Source: Zea mays
Taxonomy: Eukaryota > Streptophyta > Magnoliopsida > Poales > Poaceae
Length of the DNA: 64,000 bases
NCBI RefSeq assembly: GCF_902167145.1
Contig: NC_050096.1
Coordinates: forward strand, 272,202,622 to 272,266,621
Direction: 5' to 3'
Under the pieces are notes generated by a model. The model ran no database searches. It was not told the DNA's origin and saw nothing but the letters and a program-made list of their open reading frames with translations. Position 1 is the first letter of the stretch, and each line of letters begins with the position of its first letter. A program made the translations under genes and the position numbers. Positions 34,850 through 45,625 of this stretch are shown here, piece by piece.

Positions 34850-35888
34850 CTTAGTAGAAAACAAGCAACCGTCGATCATTAGTAGATGGACACGTGTCGC
34901 AAATCCAAAACATGTTGCAGAGCCACTGCATATAATTATTTTTCATGTAAATAAGGTTGTTAGAAGAGTAAAGGGTTCATGCACTATTCAAGGTCACATG
35001 AACTTCCATTAACTATCTAAAATTTGTCAAATAAACTAGTTCAAAGTCATCTAGGTCCATTAACTATTTAAAATCCATGAACTATTTCAAAAATCATATG
35101 AACCACCTATTAGATGGAACATCATGTCAGTGGTTGGACTGGTTCTTGGCTCGTTGCGACATCATCTGACACACTTTAAATTGCTAATAAGAGTTCCTGA
35201 AATTTGTTCATTGAGGCAAAATACTGTAGAAAATAGACCACCTATTCAGATAGCTGCAGCTGTAATTCATATAGACAAAATACTGTAGAAGTTGTAGTCG
35301 TGGATTAAAGCCACTAAAATTGTTCATGGACTGCTGCTGATGTATTTTACTTTTGTCAGAAAAAAAAAAATCATTGTCGACCAGCGCGGAAATGGAGGTA
35401 TTCGTGGGGATCGGGCCAAGGAACCAGCTTCCCCGGTTGATCAAATGACTGAAGATCTCGTCTCCACGTCACATGTTTTGTGAACTCACGCTTGCTGTCA
35501 AGGCAACTTGCAGGAACTGTATGTGTATTGCAGCCAGGCCTTGAGGAAAGATAGGCTCTGGCGCTCTGCATGCAAAAAAGATCGGGCACAGACTGGCCGC
35601 CGCCGCAGCCGCCGCAGCCGCCGCCGACCGCCAGCCGTTTCGAGGGGTCAATGATAGGCTGGTGGCTGGGTGCCCTGTATTGGAACGCAAAATACAACGA
35701 GCAAATTTCAGTCCTCCTAGTAGGTCTTATAGGCCGGCAACGCAACCAGCACTTCCCGTACGCGAATGCGCCGTCTGATGATCTGATCTGATCTGATTGC
35801 TCAACCATGCAGCAGCAACCGATACTGCGATCCGAAAGGGTTGATCTCTGCCTCGACATCACATCTGCGTCTTCGTCTACCAGGCTTA
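34850..35888. other. intergenic, no gene recognised
   Basis: It contains loosely repeated TTAACTAT and CATGAACTA phrases (34970-35110), a pair of CAAAATACTGTAGAA repeats (about 35216 and 35276) and a GC-rich 35560-35640 segment with a CCGCCG run. A 163-codon minus-strand frame (35371-35862) has no family motif and is probably chance. Confidence 0.5.
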
Positions 35889-36164
35889 GGTCCCGTTTGG
35901 TTTGAGGTGAAGTTTAGTCACTTTTATTTCTTAAACAACCAAATATAATGATTAAAGTAGGGTAACTAAACTTTAGTTCTTTAGTCACTAAGGAGTAATT
36001 AAAAGGGACTAAAATATGAACTTTATCTTATTTTCCCTCTTCATTTTCTTCATACAGCAAACATCCACTAATTAATAAGGGTAATTAATGATCTTTAGTC
36101 CGGTTTAATCACTGAAATCAAATGGGGTATTTTAACGACTAAACTTTAGTCACAAAAGTTTAAG
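35889..36164. mobile_element. MITE copy 1, right end missing
   Basis: Left end GGTCCCGTTTGGTTTGAGG after TTA; the inside carries many ACTAAAGTTTAGT-type motifs. It is homologous along most of its length to the next element, but the right terminal repeat is absent where copy 2 begins. Confidence 0.6.
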
Positions 36165-36670
36165 CCCCATTTGGTTTGGGGTGACTAAAGTTTAGTGGCT
36201 AACTTTAGTCACTTTTAGCCCTAAAGAAGCAAACATGATGACTAAAATGTGTTGACTAAACTTAAGTTCTTTAGTCACCAAGGGGACGATTAAGGGGGTG
36301 TTTGGTTTCTAGGGACTAATTTTTAGTCCCTACATTTTATTCTATTTTAGTTCTAAAATTATCAAATATAGAAACTAAAACTCTATTTTAGTTCTATATT
36401 TGACAATTTATATACTAAAATGGAATAAAATAAAGGGACTAAACATTAGTCCCTAGAAACCAAACACCCCCTAAAATGGACTAAAGTATGATTTTTACCT
36501 TATTTACACTCTCCTCTTTCTTAGTGTAGCAGGTATCCTCTAATTAATAAAGGTAATGAAGTCATTATTCACATAAATTAATGCTTTTTAGTCATGTTTA
36601 ATTACTTGAATCAAATGTAATACTTTAGTGACTAAACTTTATTCTAGTGACTAAACGAACAATCAGGCCC
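36165..36670. mobile_element. MITE copy 2 (Tourist-like), interrupted
   Basis: Left end GCCCCATTTGGTTTGGGG, right end CGAACAATCAGGCCC, flanked by TAA and TTA (the TWA targets of PIF/Harbinger). About 325 bp after removing the Tourist insertion at 36294-36471. ACTAAAGTTTAGT motifs face both ways. Confidence 0.65.
36294..36471. mobile_element. Tourist MITE (178 bp), nested
   Basis: Terminal inverted repeats GGGGGTGTTTGGTTTCTAGG and its complement at the right end, flanked by TAA (36291-36293 and 36472-36474). It is nearly self-complementary and would fold into one hairpin. It interrupts MITE copy 2. Confidence 0.9.
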
Positions 36671-38100
36671 TTAAAAGGGTGAGAGAAATGCATGTTCTAT
36701 CCGTTCCTCTTCTCCGGTTCTCCTCCAAGGTTCAATCGATCGTCGCAGCACAGGGGAAAAGGACGGCATGAAAAAGAGATAAAGAAACAGGAGGTACCAA
36801 CACATGCATGGCCGGAGATCTTGCGTATATAGGTGGCTACTGCAGAACGAACCGACGCTCATCCAGCTGGGAAGATTTTTTTTTTCGCGGTCGACGAGGA
36901 CACGGACGTACTGCGCTTGTGGCATTTTGCTAGCAAACCTGCAGTTAGAAACTGCAAAACGCAGGGGTTTTAATTCGTAAACTCATTTTAAAATGGAACC
37001 GCCATTGGTACGGAACTTTCCAATGCCGAGATATAATAATAATATAATCTATTGAAAGCGAATTCAGTCATCGGACCTGATGTACTAGTATACAATTGCC
37101 GACCACTTGTGACACTAATAACCGGAGCTGATGGTCCAAAGACAAGTAGCCATCATGAGCTGACCGAGCGCGTATACTACTATACAAAATTCCTCGGCTT
37201 ATTAGTGCTCATTGCTCAATATTATTTATAATTAGGCCCTCTCAGCCCAAAAGGACGACGAACCCTCTCATGATCATGAGGTCAGACTTAATTCTCCATA
37301 TCTAATCTATGTCATTTACTAGACAGAGTAGCCTTTAATTTGCATGAATAACTCGCAAGATGCTCTCATCCCCGACCAAGCGACTCCACTCTGCTGGCTC
37401 CCCTTTCTTTCTTTATTTTCTTTTTTAGACCTTAACCCAATCGACACCACACCAGCACGAGAAGAAGAAAAATAACGAACGCATCGATCGAGAGGTTTCC
37501 TTTCGAAAGTCAACTGCATATATAAGCACGTCACCGAGTTATTAAAGGGCGAGGATGCGTGCATGGCCAATGGGCACAATTGCGTAGGAATTAAGGTATA
37601 CGCCTCTTATCGGCTCACTTAGCGAGAGAATTTTCTTCCCCTAATGCTGTGTGAAAACAAAGGTAACGATTGTGCCGGGTTCATGATGATGATGTTGTCA
37701 TGTTGACCTACCCATATTGGAAAGTACGTATATATAGATGTATTTATTTTACGGGCGAATGACGTATGTATGATGCTTAAGGGGACCATGCATCAAGTCG
37801 ATCCCACTCACTCTGGCACGCACGCACGTAGTATTAGGAAATTTTTAGTAACGCATGGAAAAAGGCGAGAGCCCGCCACCGGACACGTACTGTTATAGTT
37901 ATTTGATTTATAAGACCTACGTACGTCCTATTACTATTTAACTAAATGTAGACTTGTAGAGGCAGCAACCTAAATAATTTTTAGCGATGATTTTTACTAA
38001 CGCATCTACTCAACGGCCTCTATCGATTTCTAAGGTGAGAAATCAATTTCTAGAATCAAGCCATGCATGTTTCCAAACTGTATCTATATATAATTGAGTT
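36671..38100. other. intergenic, low-copy-looking, no gene recognised
   Basis: Mixed composition without long repeats. The two minus-strand frames (36671-36925 and 37319-37579) have no family motif. Nothing else supportable. Confidence 0.5.
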
Positions 38101-38196
38101 TAGAGATACAATGGGTACTCGAAACTCGATTTTATTCGATATGTAGGCGGGTATGAGATGATTTCTATACCCGCGGTTATGTTAACGAGCAACAAC

Positions 38197-38530
38197 CACT
38201 ACCGGAATTCGCGTCTTTGCCGAGTGCCGGTGGCTTTGCCGAGTGCTTTTTATCGGGTACTCGGCAAAGCAGACTTTGCCGAGTGCCGCACTCGGCAACG
38301 TCCTGCGCTCGGTAAAGAGCTAGTTTACCGAGTGTAGGACACTCGGCACAGCCAAGCACTCGGCAAAGACTTCTTTGCCGAGGGTCAAGCACTCGGCAAA
38401 CATGGCTCTCGGCAAAGGGCCGTTAGCGGCCGTCTACAACTGACGGCCGTCAGTCTTTGCCGAGTGTCAAATATCTGGCACTCGGCAAACATAGTCTTTG
38501 CCGAGTGTCCTCTGTAGACACTCGACAAAG
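38197..38530. repeat. CACTA left terminus and subterminal repeats
   Basis: Starts with the 12-bp terminal repeat. Then about a dozen copies of TTTGCCGAGTG or its complement CACTCGGCAAA alternate in orientation. In En/Spm elements such arrays are TNPA binding sites, which is the inferred role here. Confidence 0.85.
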
Positions 38531-39500
38531 CATATTTTTATTTTTTTTTATTTTGGTCACCAAAATTTTTGTGGTATGTTTCTACACTATGTAGACCTAC
38601 ATGTACCATTTTGGGACAATTATAACAGTGTTTTCTATAGCTAGTACATTTAGTTTGTTTATTTGAATTTCTTCGGAAAATTCAAATTTGAACTGTAGGT
38701 CACTTGAAACTTGGAAAACCGTGCATGCAAAAATTATATCCATGCTACATAGCACAAGTTACGACCGATTTCAGGAGCGGACCGGAAACTTCGAGCACCA
38801 TGCTCACTCAACATGACCGTAAACTTGCCATCCAGGTGTTTAAAAATTGTATAAAACAGAAACAAAGTCAGAAAATCATGAACCCTGTCCACGTGTCATG
38901 ATATCATATGTAGAGGCTGTGATAAAAATTTAAAAAAGTTTCGAGAAAGCTGTAACGCACTATATGTACAAACCTAAGAGATCCACATTGAAACTCTATG
39001 ATTTCATGTGTGGTTCTCTTAGGTTTCTACACATAGTGTCTCACAACTTTCTCCAAACATTCTAAATTTTTTATCACAGACTCTACATATGATATCATGA
39101 CATGTGGACAAGTTTCATGATTTTCTAAGTTTGTTTGTGTTTTATAAATTTTTTAAACAGCTGTATGGCAAGTTCACGGCCATGTTGAGTGAGCATGGTG
39201 CTCGAAGTTTCCGGTCCGCTCCTGAAATCGGTCGTAACTTGTGCTATGTAGCATGGATATCATTTTTGCATGCACGGTTTTCCAAGTTTCAAGTGACCTG
39301 CAGTTCAAATCTGAATTTTCCAAAGAAATTCAAATAAACAAACTAAATGTACTAGCTATAGAAAACACTGTTATAATTGTCCCAAAATAGTACATGTAGG
39401 TCTATATAGTGTAGGAACATACCACAAAAATTTTGGTTGGCAAAATAAAAAAATAAAAATGTACTTTGCCGAGTGTCCAAAGAAGACAGCACTCGGCAAA
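38492..39500. repeat. large inverted repeat (arms ~490 bp) in CACTA 5' region
   Basis: The left arm 38492-38986 and right arm 39010-39500 are near-perfect complements around a loop of about 22 bp (38987-39009). Paired landmarks are CCAAAATTTTTGTGGTATG (about 38560) with CATACCACAAAAATTTTGG (about 39418), and AACCTAAGAGATCCAC with GTGGTTCTCTTAGGTT. Transcription through it would give a long hairpin RNA. Confidence 0.85.
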
Positions 39501-39509
39501 AACAATAAG

Positions 39510-41020
39510 TTAAGGTTTTGCCGAGTGCCTGTCAGTCGACACTCGGCAACGATGTCTTTGCCGAGTGCCAGATCCGCGGTACTCGGCAAAATGTATTTTA
39601 AAATTTTTAAAAAATTCTTTGTCGAGTGCCAGATCGCGGGCACTCGGCAAAGAACGTGTAAATAGCGCCTAGTAACTTCTTCCTTTCTCACTCTCTCACT
39701 CTCATCACTCCGCGCCGCCGCTGCCCTGTCCACGCCGCCGCGCCCGACACCGTCGTGCTCGTGCCCTCGGCGGTCGCGCCCTCGGGCCCACGCCGCCGCG
39801 CCCCTGCCCCCACACCGCCACGCCCGACGCTGAGTGCCGGCCAACGCCGCCGCGCCCCAGCCCAACGCCGCCGCGCCCGACGCCGAGTGCCGGCCAATGC
39901 TGCCGCGCCCCTGCACTCGCCCGTCCTCAGCCCCACGCCGCCGCACCCCTGCCCCCACACCGTCGGCGTCCTCAGTCGCCGCGCCCTCGGCCCCCACGCC
40001 TACGCCTTCCTCGGCCACTGTCCTCGGCCCACACTCATCCCCGCTCATCCCCGCGCATATTCAAGGTTCGATATTTGTATATAATGTGATGTGATGTGAT
40101 GTGATGTGAATGATATTTGTAATTGTATAATATAGTGGAGTAGATTGTTTTTCAAAATTCATTTAGAAAGTAGGCCCCAAAATTCCATAGGAGTGCTGGT
40201 GGTTTGACCATTGGATCTCTTGAACTAGGTTGAGTTCGTTTTTTGCTGGCTAGAATCTACAGTAGTAAAATGTAGTGGTAAGAATTATTTGACTTGGAAT
40301 CGTGTGTTATTTTGTCTTCACAAGGTTGATCTTTCGGTAGATTGTATCCTCTTATAGCATGAAATGTGTGTGCGTGTCAGCCATCGTGTTGTTTGTTTTA
40401 TTTGCAGGTTTTGGAAACCTCCCCGTGCGGGGGAGGTGCTGCCGAAATTTTTTGTTGACAGGCATGTATTTTTTGCAGAGGTCTTCCTAGCCGCTGCGGG
40501 TCTGCCTGCACCGCGTCGCGTCGCCACTGCACCGACCCGCCACAGCCCCACTAGCCTGACTCCACCGCCACCCTAGGTATAACCTCTATTTCCGCATCAT
40601 GGTCGTAGATCACGTAACCCAGTTAGGCGTCTCCCGTTCGAAAGAGATACGGTGTAGATATGCAGATCTTTGCATATCTACAAATGTATCAGTTTCGAAT
40701 TGTCCACGTTTTTTGGACAGCCCGCAGTTGCGTAGATGGTGTTAGTTTCCATGCTCTACTCCGGTCCGAGAAAGAGTTTCGGCGTCACCTCCCTGTTGTT
40801 CTCCGGACAGTACACTCTCCCTGCCAGGACGTGTATCCGGAGAACAGCGGGGAGGTGCTGCCGAAATTCTATCTCGGATCGGAGTAGAGCATGGAAACTA
40901 ACTCCATCTACGCAACCGCGGGTGGGATTAGGACCTATCCTCACCTATTAGAAGGTAGGAACGTAGTGTACATGCATTACATGTCTATATTAAACTATAC
41001 TCGGTTATATATGTTAGAGG
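39510..41020 (+). other. CACTA 5' region upstream of transposase
   Basis: More TTTGCCGAGTG motifs (to about 39655), then a GC-rich stretch (39700-40060) with CCGCCGCGCCC runs that may be a leader exon, then AT-rich DNA. I see no convincing coding exon; the 39755-40084 and 39371-40048 frames are low-complexity GC artefacts. Confidence 0.5.
40721..40923. repeat. second inverted repeat in CACTA (arms ~86 bp)
   Basis: Left arm 40721-40807 (CCCGCAGTTGCGTAGATGG ... TTCTCCGGA) pairs imperfectly with right arm 40836-40923 (TCCGGAGAACAGCGG ... CTACGCAACCGCGGG); the loop is about 28 bp. The phrase GGGGAGGTGCTGCCGAAATT also occurs near 40428. Confidence 0.75.
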
Positions 41021-42429
41021 ATGGAGGACCGTGAGTGGATGTACACGGGGCGCGTTTGACGTAATGATGTCACCCCAGAATGGATTAGGAAGACCGATGC
41101 TTTCGTGGAACGGGCATATGGCGAAGCTGCTAAAGGAGCTAGCCTAGTACCTTGTCCGTGCAGCAAATGTGACAACCGGAAAAGAAAACCAAAGAAGGCC
41201 ATGGTAGAACATATTTGGAAGAATGGATTTACGCCGGACTATACTCGGTGGATCTTCCATGGTGAAGCGCATCGCACGAGAGAGGAGGTGGTGAGACAAC
41301 GCGTCGAGGATTACGATGTTGATGCCGGGGTAGGAGACATGTTGAACGACTATCACGAGGCACAGTTCGCCGAAGGACGTACGGAGGACGAGCCAGAGGC
41401 GACCGCAAAGGCATTCTACGACATGTTTGACGCGGCACAGAAACCCCTTCACGGCAAGACAAAGGTTTCTCAACTGGATGCCATTGGGCGTATAATGGTG
41501 TTCAAGTCGCAGTATAGCATGAGTCGAGACGCATTCGATGGTTTGTTGACAGTTATTGGCAGCCTGCTTCTGGAGGATCACGTTCTGCCAAAGAGCATGT
41601 ACGAGGCACAGAAACTCCTTCGTGCACTCAAGATGACGTATGAGCAGATACATGCTTGTCCGAAGGGTTGCGTCCTATTTAGGAAAGAACACACTAAGGC
41701 AAAGTACTGTCCGAAGTGTAAATCATCTAGGTTCATGGAGGTAGACTCTGGTGATGGACAGAAGAGGCAGCTCGACATCCCCGTGACAATCCTACGCCAC
41801 CTTCCGTTCATACCGAGGATCCAGCGTCTATACATGACAGAGGAATCCGCGAAACAGATGACATGGCACAAAAAAGGCAAACGATACAATCCTGACAAGA
41901 TGGTTCACGCATCCGATGGTGAAGCATGGACCCACTTTGATGCCATTCACCATGAGAAAGCCAAAGAGGCTCGTAATGTTCGTGTTGCGCTGGCCACAGA
42001 TGGGTTCAATCCCTATGGAATGACCGCTGCCCCATACACATGTTGGCCCGTGTTCGTTATCCCCATCAATCTCCCCCCCGGCGTATGCTTTCAAAGACAG
42101 AACATATTCGTGTCGTTGATAATTCCTGGACACCTGGGGAATAAAATGGGCGTGTACATGGAGCCTTTGATTGATGAATTGGTTCGTGCTTGGGAGGAAG
42201 GGGTATGGACGTACGACCGAGCTACGAAGATAAACTTCAAAATGCATGTTTGGTACCAGTAGTCCATGCATGACTTTCCGGCGTATGGGCTATTTTGCGC
42301 CTCGTGTGTTCACGGTAAGTTCCCATGCCCAGTTTGCAAGGAAGCTCTTAGGTTCATTTGGTTGAAGAAGGGTGGCAAATATTCGTCATTCGATAAACAT
42401 CGACAATTTCTCCCTCCTGACCATGCTAT
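41021..42429 (+). pseudogene. CACTA TNP2-like transposase, truncated
   Basis: The start is ATG 41021 (MEDREWMYTGRV), with an in-frame TGA at 41057-41059 (from CGA). The N-terminal transposase-associated domain follows (CPCSKCDNRKR, WIFHGE). The frame is open from 41060 to a TAG at 42260. It contains the zinc-binding pair CPKGC and CPKCKSSRF (about 41655-41730). The Transposase_21/TNP2 core includes KGKRYNPDKMVHASDGEAW, VALATDGFNPYGM, WPVFVIPINLPPG and IPGHLGNKMGVYMEPLIDEL. After the TAG the same frame gives MHDFPAYGLF, HGKFPCPVCKEA and FDKHRQFLPPDH, then ends. The C-terminal several hundred residues usual for TNP2 are missing, so it is a deleted, non-functional transposase. The TNPA-like gene starts just downstream. 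Confidence 0.85.
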
Positions 42430-44488
42430 ATTTCATTTATTTTGCATATGTTTCTAAATACATATTTTTTTATCTGTGCTTAATTGTTTACTCTTAATTG
42501 CAGGTTGTTGGACAAAGATGGTGGGCGGTGGGACGAGGACGAGGGGGAGGGGGAGGGGGAGGAGGAGCACCCGTAGGACGGAGGAGGAGGCGCAGCAGGA
42601 CGACGCCGTATAGCAGCAGGTGGAGCAGCAAGCCGCTGTCGATGCGGCACAGCAGGACGACGACGATGCGGCGCAGCAGGACGACGACGACGACGCCGCT
42701 CAGCAGGACGTCTCAGGTTCTGGCTCCTCAGGTTCGAGGAGTATCTACCTGCGAGGTCCCGCGAGCCTACCTAAGCGACCCATACTTCGTGACAGACGTC
42801 CGCTGATACGACCCGATGGAGAGAGGTAGGTAACTTTAGATGTTGTTGCTGCTTTTTCATATTATATGTTCAAATTAATAATAGAAACTAATACTTCATC
42901 TTAATCACTTCGACAGGTCTTGGATGGTTTTGGAGACTGCAGGGGGTCACGGTCGCAACCCTAATGGCATCCTCGGCCTTCTATGCCGGGAACACTTCCC
43001 TAGACTTGTCGAGTACGCCGGAGTGACGAGCCCAGCATACACCTTCGACCACTACGCCGTCGCCCCCGATGCAGTAGATCGGGACGGCAGACAATTCAAC
43101 AACAAGGCGGAGCGGGTGAAGCAAGAGCTGTGGGTAAGTCTTCCTCGCACTATATTGTTTAATAAGTCGCATTTGTTGCATATTCTTGAAATAATGTATG
43201 GATACATCGTCTTTGTATGTAGGATTTCTTCAGGTGCGATGCTGGATACGAGGCCAGGGCGGATGTGGTGTCTACGACGTGCTGTAAGAAGCTCGTCGTG
43301 GACATGCACTACGAGGCGCGCATCCAGGCCATCGTCACTTACCACGGCTCCGTCCTTGGGGAGAAGGTGAACAAGAAGGACGCCCGAACCATGTCATTGA
43401 CTGCGGACCAGTACTTGCAGGTAAATACAAAACTTTATTATTGGTACTAAATATGCTTATTCTTATCTTCTGATATGCGGTGTACTTATATTTTTTTAGA
43501 TGATTCCTCATTGGTGCGCCGCGCATCCTGAGTGCTGGGAGAAGATGGTGCAGAGGTGGTGCTCGGCTGAGTGGGACGAGGCGCACAACGCTAGCCGGGA
43601 ACGGCGTTTGCTGATGCAAGGTCCCTCCCACCATCAAGGCAGCCGCAGCCTGGGCAAATACGCGGAAGCATGGGTACGCGCTCTTTTTTATTTAGGTATA
43701 TAACTTTCGATTAGACATGATTTCTAACCATATCGTTGGTTTTCTCGCAGTCGGCGGCACATGGTGGCGCGCCTTGCTCCACGTTCTCGGCATATGCCAT
43801 GGCCCACAAGGGGAAGGCGACGTCCGACGTCACCTACAACCCGGATGACGGGCCCGAGGCGTACACCAACCCCGCCATCCACAGCCGACTCAGTGAGTAC
43901 ACCGCCATGGCCAAGGAGGTCCATGGGCCAGATTACGATCCGAGGACCGAGGACATCGACGGAGATGTCCTCATGAGGGTCGGAGGAGGCAAGAGGCATG
44001 GGCGGTACTGGATTGCCGACGGGGCAATCGACTCGTCCTCCACTCCCACTCTCTCTCAGGTGCGAGCAAGGAGCACGAGCGCGAGCCCAGCCATACGACC
44101 TCGGCAGGACACCTCACAGCATCGTATCCAACAACTCCAGGTTATTCCTTATCTATTCATCGTTCATTGATTTTTATATATCTTCTCTTTGCATTATCGT
44201 AACATTAGGGCGAAATATTACAGACTCGGCTAGATGATGAGAGGAGGCAACGTGAGGAGCTGGAGAAGAGGATGGCGGAGATGTTCGCTAAAAGGGAATT
44301 AGGCTTACACCTAGTCCCTTATTAATTTTGGTGGTTGAATTGCCCAACACAAATAATTGGACTAACTAGTTTGCCCAAGTGTATAGATTATACAGGTGTA
44401 AAAGGTTCACACTCAGCCAATAAAAAGACCAAGTTTTGGATTCAACGAAGGAGCAAAGGGGCAACCGAAGGCACCCCTGGTCTGGCGC

Positions 44489-44960
44489 ACCGGACTGTCC
44501 GGTGTGCCACTGGACATGTCCGGTGCACCAGGGGAACTCAGACTCAAACTCTCCACCTTCGGGAATTCCCTGAGGCGACTCGGCTAAAATTCACCGGACT
44601 GTCCGGTGTACACCGGACAGTGTCCGGTGCGCCAAGGGAGGTCGGCCTCAGGAACTCGCCAGCTTCGGGAAACTCCAACGGCTAGTCCACTATAATTCAC
44701 CGGACTGTCCGGTGTGCACCGGACTGTCCGGTGCGACTCCGGAGCAACGGTCATCTCCGCGCCAACGGCTCTCTGCCGCGCATTTAATGCGCGCTCTGCG
44801 CGCGCAGGAGTCAGAGTCGCCCATGCTGGCACACCGGACAGCAAACAGTACATGTCCGGTGTGCACCGGACACCCAGGCGGGCCCACAAGTCAGAAGCTC
44901 CAACGGTCAGAATCCAACGGCAGTGATGACGTGGCAGGGGGCACCGGACTGTCCGGTGCG
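44489..44960 (+). promoter_or_regulatory. cluster of CCGGACTGTCCGG palindromes in U3
   Basis: At least seven palindromic or half-palindromic copies (CACCGGACTGTCCGGTG, GGACATGTCCGGTG, CACCGGACAGTGTCCGG) precede the TATA box. CGG-type LTR palindromes are a described Sirevirus feature; their role is unknown. Confidence 0.75.
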
Positions 44961-45006
44961 CCATCGAACAGGCAGCCTTCCAACAGCCACTTTTGGTGGT
45001 TGAGGC

Positions 45007-45014
45007 TATAAATA
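45007..45014 (+). promoter_or_regulatory. TATA box of Opie-like 5' LTR
   Basis: TATAAATA following GGTTGAGGC, downstream of the palindrome cluster. The same box is at 53135-53142 in the 3' LTR. Transcription would start about 30 bp further on. Confidence 0.7.
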
Positions 45015-45579
45015 CCCCAACCACCCCACCATTCATTGCATCCAAGTTTTCCACTTCCCAACTACTACAAGAGCTCTAGCATTCAATTCTAGACACACCA
45101 AAGAGATCAAATCCTCTCCAATTCCACACAAAGCCCTAGCGACTAGCGAGAGTGATTTGCCGTGTTCATTTGAGCTCTTGCGCTTGGATTGCTTCTTTTC
45201 CTTCTCACTTGTTCTTGTGATCAAAACTCCATTGTAATCAAGGCAAGAGGCACCAATTGTGTGGTGGCCCTTGCGGGGAAGTTTTGTTCCCGGCTTTGAT
45301 TTGAGAAGAGAAGCTCACTCGGTCCGAGGGACCGTTTGAGAGAGGGAAGGGTTGAAAGAGACCCGGCCTTTGTGGCCTCCTCAACGGGGAGTAGGTTTGA
45401 GAGAACCGAACCTCGGTAAAACAAATCCGTGTGTCACACTTCATTATTTGCTCGCGATTTGTTTTGCGCCCTCTCTCGCGGACTCGTTTACATTTCTAAC
45501 GCTAACCCGGCTTGTAGTTGTGTTTATATTTGTAAATTTCAGTTTCGCCCTATTCACCCCCCTCTAGGCGACTATCAAT

Positions 45580-45591
45580 TGGTATCAGAGC
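45580..45591 (+). promoter_or_regulatory. primer-binding site, initiator tRNA-Met
   Basis: TGGTATCAGAGC, canonical, two bases after the LTR end. Confidence 0.95.
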
Positions 45592-45625
45592 TCGGTGCTT
45601 CATTAGAGCCTAACCGCTCGAAGTG

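Larger units (their letters stand above)
44289..45577 (+). repeat. 5' LTR of Opie-like element
   Basis: Starts TAAAAGGGAATTAGG where the 3' LTR has TGAAAGGGAATTAGG, so the terminal TG has become TA. Ends CTAGGCGACTATCA. Palindromes of the CCGGACTGTCCGG type cluster at 44489-44960. Confidence 0.9.

Noticed and set aside
35371..35862. 163-codon minus-strand ORF
   Set aside because: No family motif; contains a CCGCCG microsatellite read as a Gly/Cys run.
38197..38530. CRISPR-like array of short repeats
   Set aside because: The repeats alternate in orientation, have irregular spacers and lie at CACTA termini in plant nuclear DNA.
39371..40048. 225-codon minus-strand ORF in CACTA
   Set aside because: Spans the palindrome arm and a CCGCCG-rich stretch; opposite strand to the CACTA genes and low complexity.
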